Notes under the pieces: model-generated
What the model was told of the DNA's origin: nothing
Seen by the model: only the letters and a program-made list of their open reading frames with translations
Database searches by the model: none
In this document: positions 23,474 through 35,039 of the stretch, piece by piece
How the letters are laid out: the number at the start of each line of letters is the position of its first letter
Position numbering within the stretch: position 1 is the first letter of the stretch
Origin: Prosapia bicincta
Taxonomy: Eukaryota; Arthropoda; Insecta; Hemiptera; Cercopidae
Assembly (NCBI GenBank): GCA_036971475.1
Contig: JBAIZL010000002.1
Location: 349,083,082-349,147,081, forward strand
Length of the DNA: 64,000 nucleotides
Direction of reading: 5' to 3'
Translations under genes and position numbers: made by a program

Positions 23474-23881
23474 CTAAAATATTATTCAATTACCTGATTA
23501 AAAGCCAGTTTTAAATTATAAGTAGCAAACAATAAAGAGTTCTTAAAACAAGTTAAATACAATATTTTATTATATGTTTACTTAATTGAATAGTAAATTA
23601 TTTATTTGACAATTAAGAAAATTCAGCAAGCTAATGGAATTTGTAAGTTATGGCATATTATATTTATTTAGGTCTTCAAAAAATTACTGGGTTGTATTAT
23701 TTTCTGATATGGTTATTTATATGGACCAGGGAAACTAAACAAAAAAAATACTAACAATATAACATTATTACCTGTTGAAAATTATGGAAAGTCTACAAAA
23801 GTGATTAAAAGAGAAGTAATAAGTTATAAATATAAGTTTTAAACATTTATTGATCAATTTCCTTATCTAAAAATCAGTGTT

Positions 23882-24016
23882 TACTGATATTCTCAGCAGA
23901 TGTTTTCACACTTGGGCAGTGCAATGTTCAATGATGCATGTCCCATACAAGACTCTGTTTTGTCTCACAGCATTGAATAATGTGTGTCTGCTGAAAAATA
24001 TCACTAAGCAGTGGTT
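23882..24016. repeat. foldback repeat, hammerhead-like family H3 (unit 2, copy b)
   Basis: Identical to 9333-9466; lies in the homogenised tract. Confidence 0.7.
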
Positions 24017-24929
24017 TTTAGCAAAGTGAATCAATAAATGTTTATTCAAAAACCTCAACCCAACTGCAATAGTATAGCATACCTATTGCAAGTTATAATT
24101 TTTCAGAAAGGCCATAAAAGGTTAAAGTGAACTTTACACTCCATGGGTAGTCAGTGCAATTGAATCAGACAAGTTTAAAACTTTATATTAATTGAAAAAT
24201 TACCTTTAGTGATTTGTTCAATTAATTTGTAATTGATTCTGGGATTGAGAATTTTTTAAATAATAATTTTTTTATAAAAATTAGGTTTGTTACAGAAAGC
24301 TTTTCTATTCCAAATCTTCCACATAAATTGGAAAATTAAATAGCAAGAGTATCCGAGATTCCTTCTACTATAATTAAGAAATCAAATTTTCCATTAAGAA
24401 CCTAAGCGTGTTTTCTTTGTCAAAGAAACAGCAGAAGAAAGAAAATTATGTTGTTTTTGCAGAAAATTGATTTCATCTCCAGTTTTATATATCTGTCCAT
24501 TATTTCTAGAAAATTTATTCATAGCGAACTTAATGTGATTAAGTATGAATTGTTTTAAGCCTGTCTCTAATTACACTGGTTTTTCATCTTAAAATAATTA
24601 TTTGACATTAGTTAAAAATTTGTGTTGATTACATTGATAATTACTTAGGAAAACAAATTATTCATATTTCAAATTTCATAGATTAAAATTTGTTTAATCT
24701 CTAGAGAAAATGTCTTTTTTGTCATTTTTTAGAAATACGTAATAACAAAATCTTTCACTTAAGAGAAATTCTTCCTCTACAACCAACATTGTGTTTGTCT
24801 ACGAAGCAAACAAAATGATAGAACTACAAAGCATAGTTCCTCTTTATTTTGAATTTTTAAATAATCCTATGGAACTAAATATTTATTTGTGTTTAAATAA
24901 CTCTACATAATACCAAAACATTTAAAACA

Positions 24930-26120
24930 AATTATACCCATATTTCCAATTTAAATGCCCTACCCAAACTCCATAATATAGATATCCTTATACATTCCTT
25001 AATCAACCAAATAGCTTACATTTAATCACCAAAATAAAAAATGTAAATATTCCCCATAACTCCACCTTAGTTTCCTTCCATGTTTCAAAACTCTACACCA
25101 ACATCATCATACCAGAAACCATCAACATCCTAAAAAACATACTCATAGATGCAAATACACCAGAAACACAGATTAAGAAAACAAAATTAATCTCACAAAA
25201 TTACTTTACCTACAGAATTTTTTTTTAATGACATTTTCCTCATCTAAAAAAATGGCCAACCTATAGAATCTTAAATAGCTAGCATCCTCTCAAAAACATT
25301 CACACACCACATGGAAAAACCACATTTTATATAATAATAAATACTCAGACATCATATTTTGATATAGGTATGTTGTCAACATTATCTCGTTGTACAAAGA
25401 TAATAAATGCCGAACACACATAATTTTAAAACATCTCAATTCCATAACCTAAAACTAACAGACACCATCGAAACATAATAAAACAACTCCCTTAATTTCT
25501 TGGGCCTTACAATTACGTATACAGAGAAACCAATGCATAAATTTAACATACATCAAAACCCACTAACACAAATATTACCATTTACAACTCTTCAGCCACC
25601 CACATCAACACAAACTGGCTGCTTACAACACCATGATACATCGCCTCTTAAAAACACCGTTAGGCAAACCAGAACCAACACATTTCGAAAAATACAATTA
25701 CAAAATCACCTACTCCACACACAACACCAAAAAAACATTTAAACGCAGCATCATAAACAAAGACATATACAATTCTGCCAGTGTTTACAAACTAACTTGC
25801 AGCTTAGTAAGTTTTTACATAGGCCAAACAGGAAGATCATTTTACACATGCTACCAAGAACAAATTAAGACACCCACAAACAAGAATGACAAATCAAACA
25901 TTTCTGGACATCTCATATCCACAAACAGTAACTACACAAACAACATCAACTCTACAATCTCTTCTCAAACAAAACAAAAATAACAAATAACACAACCCAA
26001 CAATATGAAATACAGAAACATTTTAAACTACACCCAACACTCAAACTCAACACCCAACCACATTACAACTCACATTCAATTTTCGATATTTTAACCCCCA
26101 ATACTTCTTAAAAATAATCT
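24930..26120 (+). pseudogene. Penelope-like element family B relic (unit 2)
   Basis: Counterpart of 10380-11520, and slightly more complete. It keeps ITPETINILKNILIDANTPE (near 25110-25160), which unit 1 has lost. The GIY-YIG region is open from 25633 to 25983 with SASVYKLTCSLVSFYIGQTG and RSFYTCYQEQIKTPTNKN, then a serine/asparagine-rich tail. The RT part is stop-ridden. The indel shows that unit 1 suffered a deletion after the duplication. Confidence 0.85.
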
Positions 26121-26785
26121 CAATATCCCTATCTTAATATCCACCCCAACCTTAAACAACCAAGAGGTCAGTTACGGTCTGAATTGACAATGAAACACAT
26201 CTCTTTTCCCTAAACGGTCGTCCTCAATAATTAAAAAAAATAAGTATTACTATAGCCAAGTGTAACATATCTGCAGATGGTTTTAGTTAGAAATAAAAGA
26301 GTCCAAATCTGCTTGTTGATGGTTTTCACTAAAAGAAAACTCATTTGATCCTGTCTTAACTTGAGCTAATACTTAACACTTAAACAGGTGTAGATATATT
26401 AATAATATCTGACACCTTCTTATAATAGCACAAACTCTTTTGTTTAATAAGGACACCCTTTTCGGGAAATGTTTCCTATTGTTAACTCTGAGAGTGTCAC
26501 TTACTATTATAAGTTCAAGTATTTAAGCTGTAAGAAGAATAGTTCCTAAGATTACTTTTCAGTGATAAAATATTATTTTTGTAAAAAAACATAGCAGGGC
26601 TTCCCAGAAAGTATACACATTTTCAAACTCCAAGTTAATATTACATGCTTTATAATTATTATTTGCAACATGCAAGCAAACTACCACTTTTATCAATGAA
26701 ATAGATACCAGATGTTTGTTGGACTTTTGTCAGATTAACTTAACTTTAGGTGTGTAACTAAAAACACTTGTACATATGTTAGTTT
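26121..26785. other. PLE-B terminal sequence and unit 2-specific DNA, no gene
   Basis: The first 200 bp are the PLE-B 3' terminal sequence. About 26400-26785 is absent from unit 1, where the piggyBac fragment sits. No coding signal was recognised. Confidence 0.5.
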
Positions 26786-26989
26786 TTACTTTTGCCTATT
26801 GTAGTATTTACTGTTTTGATTATTGGTGACGACTGTTTCAGGACAAGTGTCCATTGTCAATTCATACCAAAACTGACCTCTTAAAAAAACCAAGAAGTCT
26901 GTTTCGGTGTGAGTTGACAATGGGAGACATCACCCGAAGCAGCCAATCTCAATAATCAAAACAGTAAGTTCTAATATAGGCAAGTGTTT
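26786..26989. repeat. inverted pair of PLE-B terminal repeats
   Basis: TTTGCCTATTGTAGTATTTA ... TGTTTTGATTATTGG on the left is mirrored by CCAATCTCAATAATCAAAAC ... AATATAGGCAAGTG on the right. The halves contain ACCAAAACTGACCTCTT and (minus strand) ACCGAAACAGACTTCTTGG. The sequence matches the 3' terminus of PLE-B, and the piece is a terminal palindrome without the protein part. Confidence 0.7.
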
Positions 26990-27005
26990 GTTAGTTTGTT
27001 ACTAT

Positions 27006-27006
27006 A

Positions 27007-27060
<54 letters not shown>

Positions 27061-27061
27061 A

Positions 27062-27121
<60 letters not shown>
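27006..27121. repeat. (TA)n(TG)n(TA)n compound microsatellite
   Basis: TA array interrupted by a short TGTGTG block. Open frames across it are repeat artefacts (poly Ile-Tyr, Cys-Val). Confidence 0.95.
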
Positions 27122-27123
<2 letters not shown>

Positions 27124-27439
27124 TGTTTTTACTTTAAAACTAGTAGCTCAAGTGAAGATGGAATCAACCAATATTCAAATTTTATCTACCATCAGAGATT
27201 GTTACACCTGAGAATATGTTATTATACTTACTCTGATATAAATCATTTAATCCTGTAGGGGTTGTTGGGGGTAAAGATTTTTGAAATACAATATCTTCTG
27301 CAGAACCTTCTGATTCTTTAACAAATACTTATATTAACTGATTAATAATAAACCAAATCCAAATATCAATTCAAGGTTGATTAAGGACATGCATGCCATT
27401 TCAAATGTGCATTAATTAAAAATTTGTAAGTACTGTACC

Positions 27440-27765
27440 TTAAACTTGCCTATAGTAGCACTTACTTATATTTGTTGAGGACGAGATGTGTCCCATTGTC
27501 AACTCAGACTGTAACTGATCTCAAGGTTTATGTAGGTTAGTTTATTAGGGTGGAGTATTATGGTGGTCTGGGTGTATTTTGTGAGTATTGGGAGTTCTGA
27601 TGTTAAAAAGTGTGTGTGAGTTGCAATGTAATTGTGTATTGAGTATGTGTGTAGGGTGTAGTTTGAAGTGTCTGTATATTTCGTATTGTTCGGGTGTGTA
27701 GTGTTGGTTATTTCTGTGTTCTTCATGAAACAATGTGAGTGTTGATTCGACATGGGCATAAACAA
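27440..27765 (-). pseudogene. PLE family B, C-terminal end and terminal repeat (unit 2, inverted)
   Basis: Counterpart of 13100-13440. The minus strand reads HRNNQHYTPEQYEIYRHFKL and HPTHILNTQLHCNSHTLF, then frame changes before LTYINLEISYSLS. It has the same inverted placement relative to the PLE-B relic as in unit 1. Confidence 0.75.
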
Positions 27766-28609
27766 AATGTTTATTGTTTATGGGTGTGTATTACAAGATA
27801 GAACAAAATTTATAGAATTTTTTTTGGTAATATTAGATATTTTACAAAAGTTTTACGGGTAATTATTTTCAGGAAATGAAATTCTACTTTTATTTGCTAT
27901 GCACAATATTCATAAAATCTATTCAAGTAAGTTAACCTTTACTCGAAACATATTTCATCAAATGTTACTTCAAACATTTTGGATCAAGCCAAGCTATATA
28001 GCATATTATGTATATAGAGTCATGTGTTGTGAAGTGATTTTTTAATTGAGTTAGATATCTTGATATATGAAAAGTATCTTTTTTCTGGGTGGGTAGTATC
28101 ATGAGTTGATGATTATCAATTTAAATAATACAGCTTTCTATTTCTGTAGTAGGAAACTCTTCTTTACATTGACCAACTATTATCTAATTCTTCATTTGCC
28201 TATTGTGTAATACTTCTAGCATTTCTGCAAAGACTCTCAAATCCTCTTAAAATAGTGCCAATGGCCAAATTTGCTGATCATGCAGTTAGTAAATATAAAG
28301 TAGTAAATTGTAAATAAATATAAATTGGTTCAATTATTTCATATATTTCATTTTAACTTTTGCAGGGAATATTGTTCCAATTGTACACATTTTAAAACAA
28401 TTCCTGTAATTTGTATTGCTTTGTTTTGGATATGTATTTCTGATAACACTATAATAAGTTCCATATATTGTCCTCCTTTGTGAGTTTCACAAATACCAAA
28501 TATTCTACCTAAAACATTTTCTTAGGATCCTCTGAAGTAACTTACATTAGTTGCTTTTTGTGAAAACATGAAATATGACTTTTAGGAGATTGTTATTAAC
28601 AGAATTGGA

Positions 28610-28803
28610 AATATTTGCCATTATTTTGTATGAGGAAGGGTAAAATGAAAACAAGACTCAGAGGTGCTATTGGATTCACAAATGTCTAGGAAGAAGTAAA
28701 CTGAGGGAGAATGTTAGATTTTATATAGGCACCTAATTGATGATGAAGATATGTTTTACCAGTATTTTCATATGACGTCATTCCAGTTTAATGAATTATT
28801 GAG
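28610..28803 (+). pseudogene. PIF/Harbinger transposase relic (unit 2)
   Basis: Same as 14990-15172 in unit 1, with MFYQYFHMTSFQFNELLR intact, followed directly by a deletion that joins it to sequence found at 15430 in unit 1. Another deletion removes the DNA just upstream (equivalent to 14217-14903). Confidence 0.65.
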
Positions 28804-31084
28804 ACAGAAATGAAAAGAAATGAAAATAAATGGAACTATAGATTTCAATATTAATGAAGGAAGCAGATTAGCCAAGTCATGAGTGAAGCTACAAGAATAA
28901 AGGTGACCATTTATAAGAGGAAACTTTAGACTCGGAGTATTAATAGCATAAGTTTACCAAATATTTAGTTGACTTCTAACTGAAAGCAATATACCATCTA
29001 TGAACCTACCACCCCAGCTACGCAAGGTACAGCCACTTTAAAATAAATCAGAAGTTAGTAGAAGAAGATATCTATCTGTAATTCCATGAAGTTCTTCCAC
29101 AGTTACCGGTGTTAAGTACTACACATAGCAGAAATGGTACAAATGATTATAATACAACCATTGATTGGATGAATTTGTTAAACTTTTTTCATTATTATGA
29201 CTCAAGTTTTGCTTGCATTCTGTTGTATATTCTATAACATTGGAGCAGTTTATTGAAGAGGCTTTTTAACTGTCAATATACCAAGATTAATATTCAAAGA
29301 AATTGTATTAAAAAAATGTGAGAATGCGATTCATACAACAAAAATTTTTGAAGTTTTTCTAATATTCTTTGTTGTTTTAGAAATGTAAAGTTGTAAATTA
29401 TATAAACTACTGGAATTGAAATTTCTCATTAATATAAACTTTGTACTACATTAGTTGGGAACATTTATAAACATATAATTTTGTGACTTAAAAGTAGAAT
29501 TACATTTTGTTATGAATGTAGGAAAGAAATGATTAAATATCAATTTACGGATCATATTTACAGTTTCTTAGATCCCCAACTTTAGCAGGATTCTATACTT
29601 CATTTTTTCTTTTCGTTTACTTCTGTCTTTAGTTAATAACAATTTATTATAGATGAACAGGGAAATCACATAAAATATGCAAAATAAAACTTTTAGTTTT
29701 GTATAGTTCTGTAAACGTCAGTATAGTTCAATATATATAACTTTGTGCCAAGTGTTATGTGTAGTCTCTAATAGTCCGTCAAATTAGTAATTTCTGGTAT
29801 AATTGTGTAGTTTTTCAATTCACATAGTAACTGGAAGGGGGTCTGTTTAAATAAAAGTGTCTGTGGTATAAATATGTAGGTCTCTTGGAGTAGTTTTGTC
29901 TCATAATTAACTCTAATCAATTTAGAGAACTGTTCATGTATTTAGGATCTAATAACAATTTTACAACAAATATATATACAGAGTCTCAGTTGATGCTCGA
30001 AAATGAAGACACGTAATTAAAGTCTTTGAAAGTTAACTCACACCTATACCAAGTAAGATTTTTGTGTAAGTACATTATAGTGTAAGTGAAAAGGCAAATA
30101 CAAGAAAACACTTTTGCAAAGTTAAAAATGTGCACGTAGGAATTTTTGAGTTAGATAGGAGACTTACAGACTTACGTTGTGGCAATAGTCCAAAACTGAA
30201 ATCTTTTGGAAATACAAATAATCTCCTATTTCCAAGAGATTGCAGTTTTTGACTATTGCCACAAGGTAAGTCTGTCAGTCTCCTATCTAGTTCAAAATTT
30301 CCTAAATAAGCTTTAAGCTCTACCAGAACTACCCTAAACTATATATACATATTTAAATAATTATTTACAACTCATTTTTTAAAACTATTTACAGTTCAAT
30401 GTAAAATATGTTGAAAGCTGTCATATACTGCTATTATACAGTGTACTGTGAATATAATGAACATCTAATACATATACCATGATATCCTTCTAGTATAAAA
30501 AAATATCTTGGTAAAAGAAGAATAAGATGTTTTTTCATACTAAGCTCTTGTGTCTTGGTGCCCCTGTAGTAGTTACAGCATTGTTCTAAAGTGGAACTTG
30601 TGGATGGCAACTCTTATTGGATTTCTGCCATCGCTGATCATGCAAAATTAAACTGACTCTCAAAATAAGTATTTTATTTTAATATTTCTATAATGTAACA
30701 ATAAAAATTGATTTAATTATACAGTTATTGTATTTATATTACCATTAACTGTGTAGAAGCCAAAGAATGCCTTATACTTAATTTAAATTTGCATGCAAAA
30801 GGAAACTTACTTAGCACATGATTGAATTTCATGTTTACAGTTTTATTTAAAGAAATTAATTGTTTTTTAAATTATAATACATGAAAAATCTATTTTAGAA
30901 GCCTATATAAGACCTGCATTATTTCAAGTACCTGAAAACATAAAGTTAAAGTTATATACATAAGTAATCGCAACAGAGTATTTTTTCATTCCAATTATAT
31001 TTTCAATATTTTGGTACCAGTTTTAAAATATGTAATGGTGTAAATTTTCAGTTTTCAAACATTTCTATTACTAATTTAAAACAT
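28804..31084. other. no gene recognised (unit 2 tail)
   Basis: Non-coding AT-rich DNA equivalent to 15430-17695, with the foldback element at 30132-30290 as its only distinct feature. Confidence 0.5.
30132..30290. repeat. foldback element with 70-bp arms (unit 2)
   Basis: Second copy of 16755-16914. Some compensating similarity between arms is kept (TAGGAGACTTACAGACTTAC versus GTAAGTCTGTCAGTCTCCTA). Confidence 0.8.
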
Positions 31085-32640
31085 AATAACTAAGTGAATA
31101 CGTAGTTGCTTACTTGCGGACGCGTTTCAAAACATTCGTTCCTTTTACGAAGCTAACCCTCTACTGGCTGCATCGATTAGGTGTAAAAGCTCTAATGGGA
31201 ATGGATTTATGACTGTGGAATGGGGTGGGTTGTTTTGGTTGTGAGTCATATAATTGGAAAGGCTGTTGGCTACAAAGTGTGTGTGATCATTTAATACGTT
31301 TTCTTTATCTGTTGCGTAGTGTTTGTATATTTCATATTTTTCTAAGGTTGTTAATTTTTTACTTTGTTTTAAAGTGTGTAGAACATTTAAATTAGTGTGT
31401 ATGTCGGTGTGTGTGTGTGTGTGTGTGTGTTGGGTGTTTTTTAGGTGTATTTAGGGTTTCTTTTTTTGGGTAATATGTTCTTCGAATGACCTGCCGGTTT
31501 GGCCGATATAATAGCTGGGACAAACGGTACAAGTTAATTTGTAAATACCTGAGAGTTTGTATTTGTCAGTTTCTTTTAGAAAAGGCTGTATGTGCAGTCT
31601 TAAAGTGTTTGTTGTTTTGTATGATATTTGGTAATGGAGTTATTTTGAATGTGGAGGCTATTCTGTGTGTGTTTTTGTTGCGTAGGTGAGGGGTATGTAG
31701 TTGTTTTTTGTGTGGTTTGTCTCCGTGGCCGTTTGATGGTGTTTATGTTTATTTTTCCTGAGTAAGTTGTCTATGAGTGTGTGTTGATAGCCGTTTTGTT
31801 GAGCGATGTATTTTATGTTATTAAGTTCTTCGTCGTAGTCTTTCTGTAGTATTGGTATATTGATTAGGCGGTGTAACAAATAATAAAATTCTTGAATTTT
31901 GTAGTCCATTACGTTCAGCGAATCTTATTAATCACTAAAAAGTTCTGCCTCAGTAAGTTTTAACAAATTTACTAAATTTAAAGTTCGGATAGTCATACAG
32001 TATTGTTTAAGTGAATAATATAATTAAATGCAGCGTGTTTGTGTTGTGTGGGGGGGGATTAGATGTAAGCCCTATTATGTATGATAATATCGGTAGTTGT
32101 TGGTTTTCTGTATATTTTGAAATTATGTCAGGTGTTGTGTTTGGTGATGGTAAGGTCTAGAATGTTTATTTTATTGTTTTCTTCTAATTCGAAGTTAAAT
32201 GTGAGGTTTTGGTGTATGGTATTATTGTAATTGTGTAGTTGTTTGATTTGCCTTTTGTTGCCGTTGTGTAATATTTAAATACCATCTACATATCTATGGT
32301 AATAAATTATTTTATGTGTGTGATTATTGTTCTGTAGAATGTGTTGTTCTTCGATATGGTGTGCGATATATTTGTAGTTCGATATATTTCTGCTAGGATG
32401 CCTGAGACGGGGTATCCATAGGGAGGCCATCTTTCTGTGTGTAGTATTTGTGTAGGTATGTGAAGTAGTTTTGTGATGTGATGAGTTTGGTGAGTGTGAT
32501 TATTTCATGTGCGAGTTTATGTGGAGTGTTGTTTGCTGTGAGCATATTTTGTAGTATATGGAGTGTTTGTTCTATTGGCACATTTGTGTAAAGGTTTTGT
32601 TATGTCGAATGAGGCAATGGTGGAGTTTTGAGGTATGTGG
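31085..32640 (-). pseudogene. Penelope-like element family A, copy 4, broken
   Basis: Minus-strand PLE-A running from its 3' terminus at about 31085. The GIY-YIG part (31480-31570) is decayed. The linker YDEELNNIKYIAQQNGYQHT is readable at 31658-31909, then interrupted by a miniature PLE-C insertion. The YxDD region near 32290-32302 has lost an Asp. The RT palm piece PIEQTLHILQNMLTANN lies at 32393-32581. It ends near 32640 within the palm motif region. The copy is the source of the inverted fragment at 17696-17926. Confidence 0.85.
31892..32022. mobile_element. miniature PLE-C terminal-repeat insertion nested in PLE-A
   Basis: CTTGAATTTTGTAGTCCATT ... TTATTAATCAC (left end of PLE-C with its outer extension) is joined directly to CTCAGTAAGTTTTAACAAAT ... 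TAGTCAT (right end), with the whole interior gone. The PLE-A linker sequence resumes on the far side (ATTAAATGCAGCGTG), with an imperfect duplication of roughly 10 bp at the joints. The hammerhead core is deleted apart from its 3' side (GTTCTGCCTC). Confidence 0.75.
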
Positions 32641-32718
32641 GGGAACGCATAAGGAATCCGTCTTTCTGCGTGTAAATTTGTGTTGCTATGTGAAGTAGTT
32701 TTGTGATGAATGTCGAAA
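32641..32718 (-). pseudogene. short extra PLE-A fragment
   Basis: CCGTCTTTCTGCGTGTAAAT ... GAAGTAGTTTTGTGATG is a second, more decayed copy of the segment at 32420-32480, attached to the end of copy 4. Confidence 0.6.
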
Positions 32719-32749
32719 AACCCCTGCTGTAATCTATGAATGGGCTACA

Positions 32750-33065
32750 CATGGGACTGGGTAGACATTGTTACTTTTTTTTAATCGGGTTTGGGCCCCC
32801 AAAACCAGCTGAGCCCTAGTGGCAGCCAACCTCTAGCAAGCTACCTCCGTCTCATATGCGAATGAAGTTAGTATCCCTTCCGCGAGTGAAGGAAACAGGT
32901 TTTATTGCCCATATACTAAGCTCATAAGCTCTTTCCATGGAGAATCAAGAAATAGTAAAATGAAACCCTGTCAAAATAAATCTTCCGACAGATCATGCAG
33001 GAATCCTGGGGGCTTGGATCACCTTATGCTAACGGATAAGAAGGGGTATTACCTAACAAATACCT
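32750..33065 (+). repeat. dispersed GC-richer repeat family R, copy 1
   Basis: This carries the blocks GGGCCCCCAAAACC, AGCTACCTCCGTCTCATATG, GAGTGAAGGAAAC, CTCTTTCCATGGAGAATCA and CACCTTATGCTA, shared in the same order with 44565-44885 (inverted), 47660-47985 and 55060-55290 (inverted). It is about 300 bp long, non-coding, and much less AT-rich than its surroundings. I do not recognise the family; a SINE or a terminal repeat are both possible. Confidence 0.7.
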
Positions 33066-33191
33066 TGTTATTGAGACTATGGCAGGAATGACATACACCT
33101 CTTCTTCTGCTGCCTACTCGAAACTGAAAATGCATGCAGTCGAAATTAGTAGCCTACTTCCGTTGGGCTAGGCTGCGACCTCGGGGATGTG

Positions 33192-33520
33192 CTAATCTGT
33201 CACCTGGAACATAACTGTGAAGCAGAATCGATTAGTATGTAATTTTTTTATTTTTAGTGTATATATTTTCATGTTTATTGATAAAACATTGTTTTGAAAT
33301 AACTGGAGTCTGCGTGTGGGGGCTCCTGGCGGGGGAAGCGTACGTGAGTATGCTGCGCAACAGTGGTACGTATATAGTAGTGGCCGCCCGTAATGAAAGT
33401 GGCCTCGTTCTGTTAAGCATGGGATATGGTTGGGGTAATCTATTTGTTGCTTTTTTAACGTGTTGGTAATATTATTGTCCCAAGTCATGATGACTCCAAG
33501 ATACTTGACCTGATTCCATT
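33192..33520 (-). pseudogene. Jockey-type LINE reverse transcriptase, C-terminal fragment
   Basis: The minus strand reads WNQVKYLGVIMTWDNNI, then MLNRTRPLSLRAATTIYVPL and LRSILTYASPAR, matching the VKYLGV-x-x-D block and the L-x-R-x-S-x-L-x-x-x-x-x-x-x-Y-x-x-x-L-x-x-P-x-L-x-Y stretch at the end of Jockey-clade RTs. Two frames are involved, so it is broken. Catalytic domains are absent. It lies between repeat R and the 84-bp array. Confidence 0.7.
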
Positions 33521-34265
33521 GTATTATAAAAGGATGACTATATGCAGGAAAAAAACTATAGGTATATTCTTTACTTATCACAGAAAGGCCAAAGTTCAAC
33601 GCACTGTATTATAAAAGGATGGCTATATGCAGGAAAAAACTATAAGTATATTCTTTACTTATTACAGAAAGGCCAAAGTTCAACGCACTATATTATAAAA
33701 TGATGGCTATATGTAGGAATAAAACTATAGTTAAATTCTTTACTTTTCACAGAAAGGCCAAAGTACAACGCAATGTATTATAAAAGGATGGCTATATGCA
33801 GGAAAAAACTATAAGTATATTCTTTACTTATTACAGAAAGCCGAAAGTACAACGCACTATGTTGTAAAAGATGGTTATATGCAGGGATAAAACTACACAT
33901 TAATTCTTTACTTATTAGAGAGAGATCAAAACACAATGCACTATGTTGTAAAAGGATGGTTATATGCAGGAATAAAACTACAGATTAATTCTTTACTTAT
34001 TAGAGAGAGACCAAAATACAATGCACTATGTTGTAAAAGGATGGTTATATGCAGGAATAAAACTATAGGTAAATTCTATATTTATTACAGAAAAGCCAAA
34101 GTACAAACCATTATATTATACAATAATGGTTATATGCTGTAATAAAATTATAGGTATATTCGTTAAATATCACAGAAAGCCCAAAGTACAATGCTATAGC
34201 TTAGCCTATTGTAAAAGGGTGGTTTTATGCAGGAACAAAACTATAGGTATATTCCTTACTTATTC
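33521..34265. repeat. 84/85-bp tandem repeat array, about nine copies
   Basis: Units begin at about 33521, 33606, 33690, 33775, 33859, 33943, 34028 and 34113, with the theme GTATTATAAAAGGATGGCTA, TATGCAGGAA, AAACTATAGGTATATTC, TTACTTATTACAGAAAGGCC. Single or few inverted units occur at 37290-37380, 40227-40345 and 40930-41175, which makes this the satellite component of a large inverted-repeat structure. Confidence 0.9.
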
Positions 34266-34900
34266 CACATCAAGACCACTTAATGGTTGACAGAGGAGAA
34301 GTACTAGATGTTGGAGGTTATCTATTTTGAGGTTTTTGGGTTTGAGGATAGGAATTTTAAGATGTAATTACCCTGATTGTTTGTAACGTCTTTGGAGCAG
34401 AGTTAATAATTCTCATTAAAGACCCAAAGTTTTTAAACTCTTAAGAATCGCTCAAAGGCTGCTTACGTTTAGTCTGAATCTTTGCACAAATTTTATGGTG
34501 ACAAAATAAAAATTTGCCGTGACCAGGAATCGAACCTGGGCTATTGCGGCCACAATGCAATGTCCTAATCACTAGACCATCACGGCTACAAAGCCCCTTA
34601 CGATTATTAATAAAACCATTTGGTTTTATAGTGCATACTAACAGGGACAACAAACTCAAGTAATGCCTAATTAACCATATCGTTATTACAACTAAAAAAA
34701 AATGTTCTAACAGTGTATCATACGCGGTTTAAAATACCATAGAAGTATCTACATACCTTAAAAGAACAAATTATTAGTTGTAAAAAAAGCTATGGATATA
34801 AAAAACACTATTGATATATTCAACTACCTTAGTTTATGAGTTGTCGATATTGTGTGGTACTTTATAGTATTTTATGGGTTTGTAGTGTCGTTTTTTTTTT
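34266..34900. repeat. left arm of inverted repeat with tRNA-like segment
   Basis: The sequence from the satellite to GTCGTTTTTT is mirrored at 40490-40930. It shares the AGTACTAGATGTTGGAGGTTA block, the TAACGTCTTTGGAGCAGAG block, the tRNA-His-like segment, and TTTATGAGTTGTCGATA. A 240-bp stretch at about 34590-34830 is present only in this arm. Confidence 0.85.
34515..34586 (-). tRNA. tRNA-His-like sequence (GTG), probably repeat-derived
   Basis: The minus strand folds as a tRNA: acceptor GCCGTGA/TCACGGC fully paired, D arm with TAGTGATTA, anticodon loop TTGTGGC (anticodon GTG, His), T arm CCAGG-TTCGATT-CCTGG, discriminator A. The anticodon stem has one mismatch (A-C) next to the loop and the variable loop is one or two bases short. 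Its presence in both arms of an inverted repeat suggests it travels with that element; it may be a pseudogene. Confidence 0.7.
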
Positions 34901-35039
34901 ATTTCACAGGGAATATTCCAACACAGAGCTAACTGTTTTACGTCAGTTAGGAATCCGGAAAAATCTTTTCTCCAATCTTTCAAATTGTCTGAGGCGAGTT
35001 TCGAATACTGACATGCTTGATTTAAACCGACTGTTTTTG

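Larger units (their letters stand above)
17927..31312 (+). repeat. segmental duplication, unit 2 (about 13.4 kb)
   Basis: Direct repeat of 4483-17926. It contains a 1109-bp PLE-C insertion not present in unit 1. Its right end runs into PLE-A copy 4, which continues beyond the point where unit 1 was cut, so unit 2 shows the original right flank and unit 1 the original left flank. Confidence 0.9.

Noticed and set aside
26825..26950. PLE-B terminal sequence (ACCGAAACAGAC and UUGAGGACGAG-type blocks) as a hammerhead
   Set aside because: GAAAC and a UGANGA-like block are present, but I could not form consistent stems I and III. The first core base is U or G, and copies disagree.
26984..27258. Open frames with Ile-Tyr and Cys-Val repeats
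   Set aside because: Produced by the TA/TG microsatellite. The same applies to frames at 52825-53111, 59423-59678, 59688-59969 and 63492-63883.
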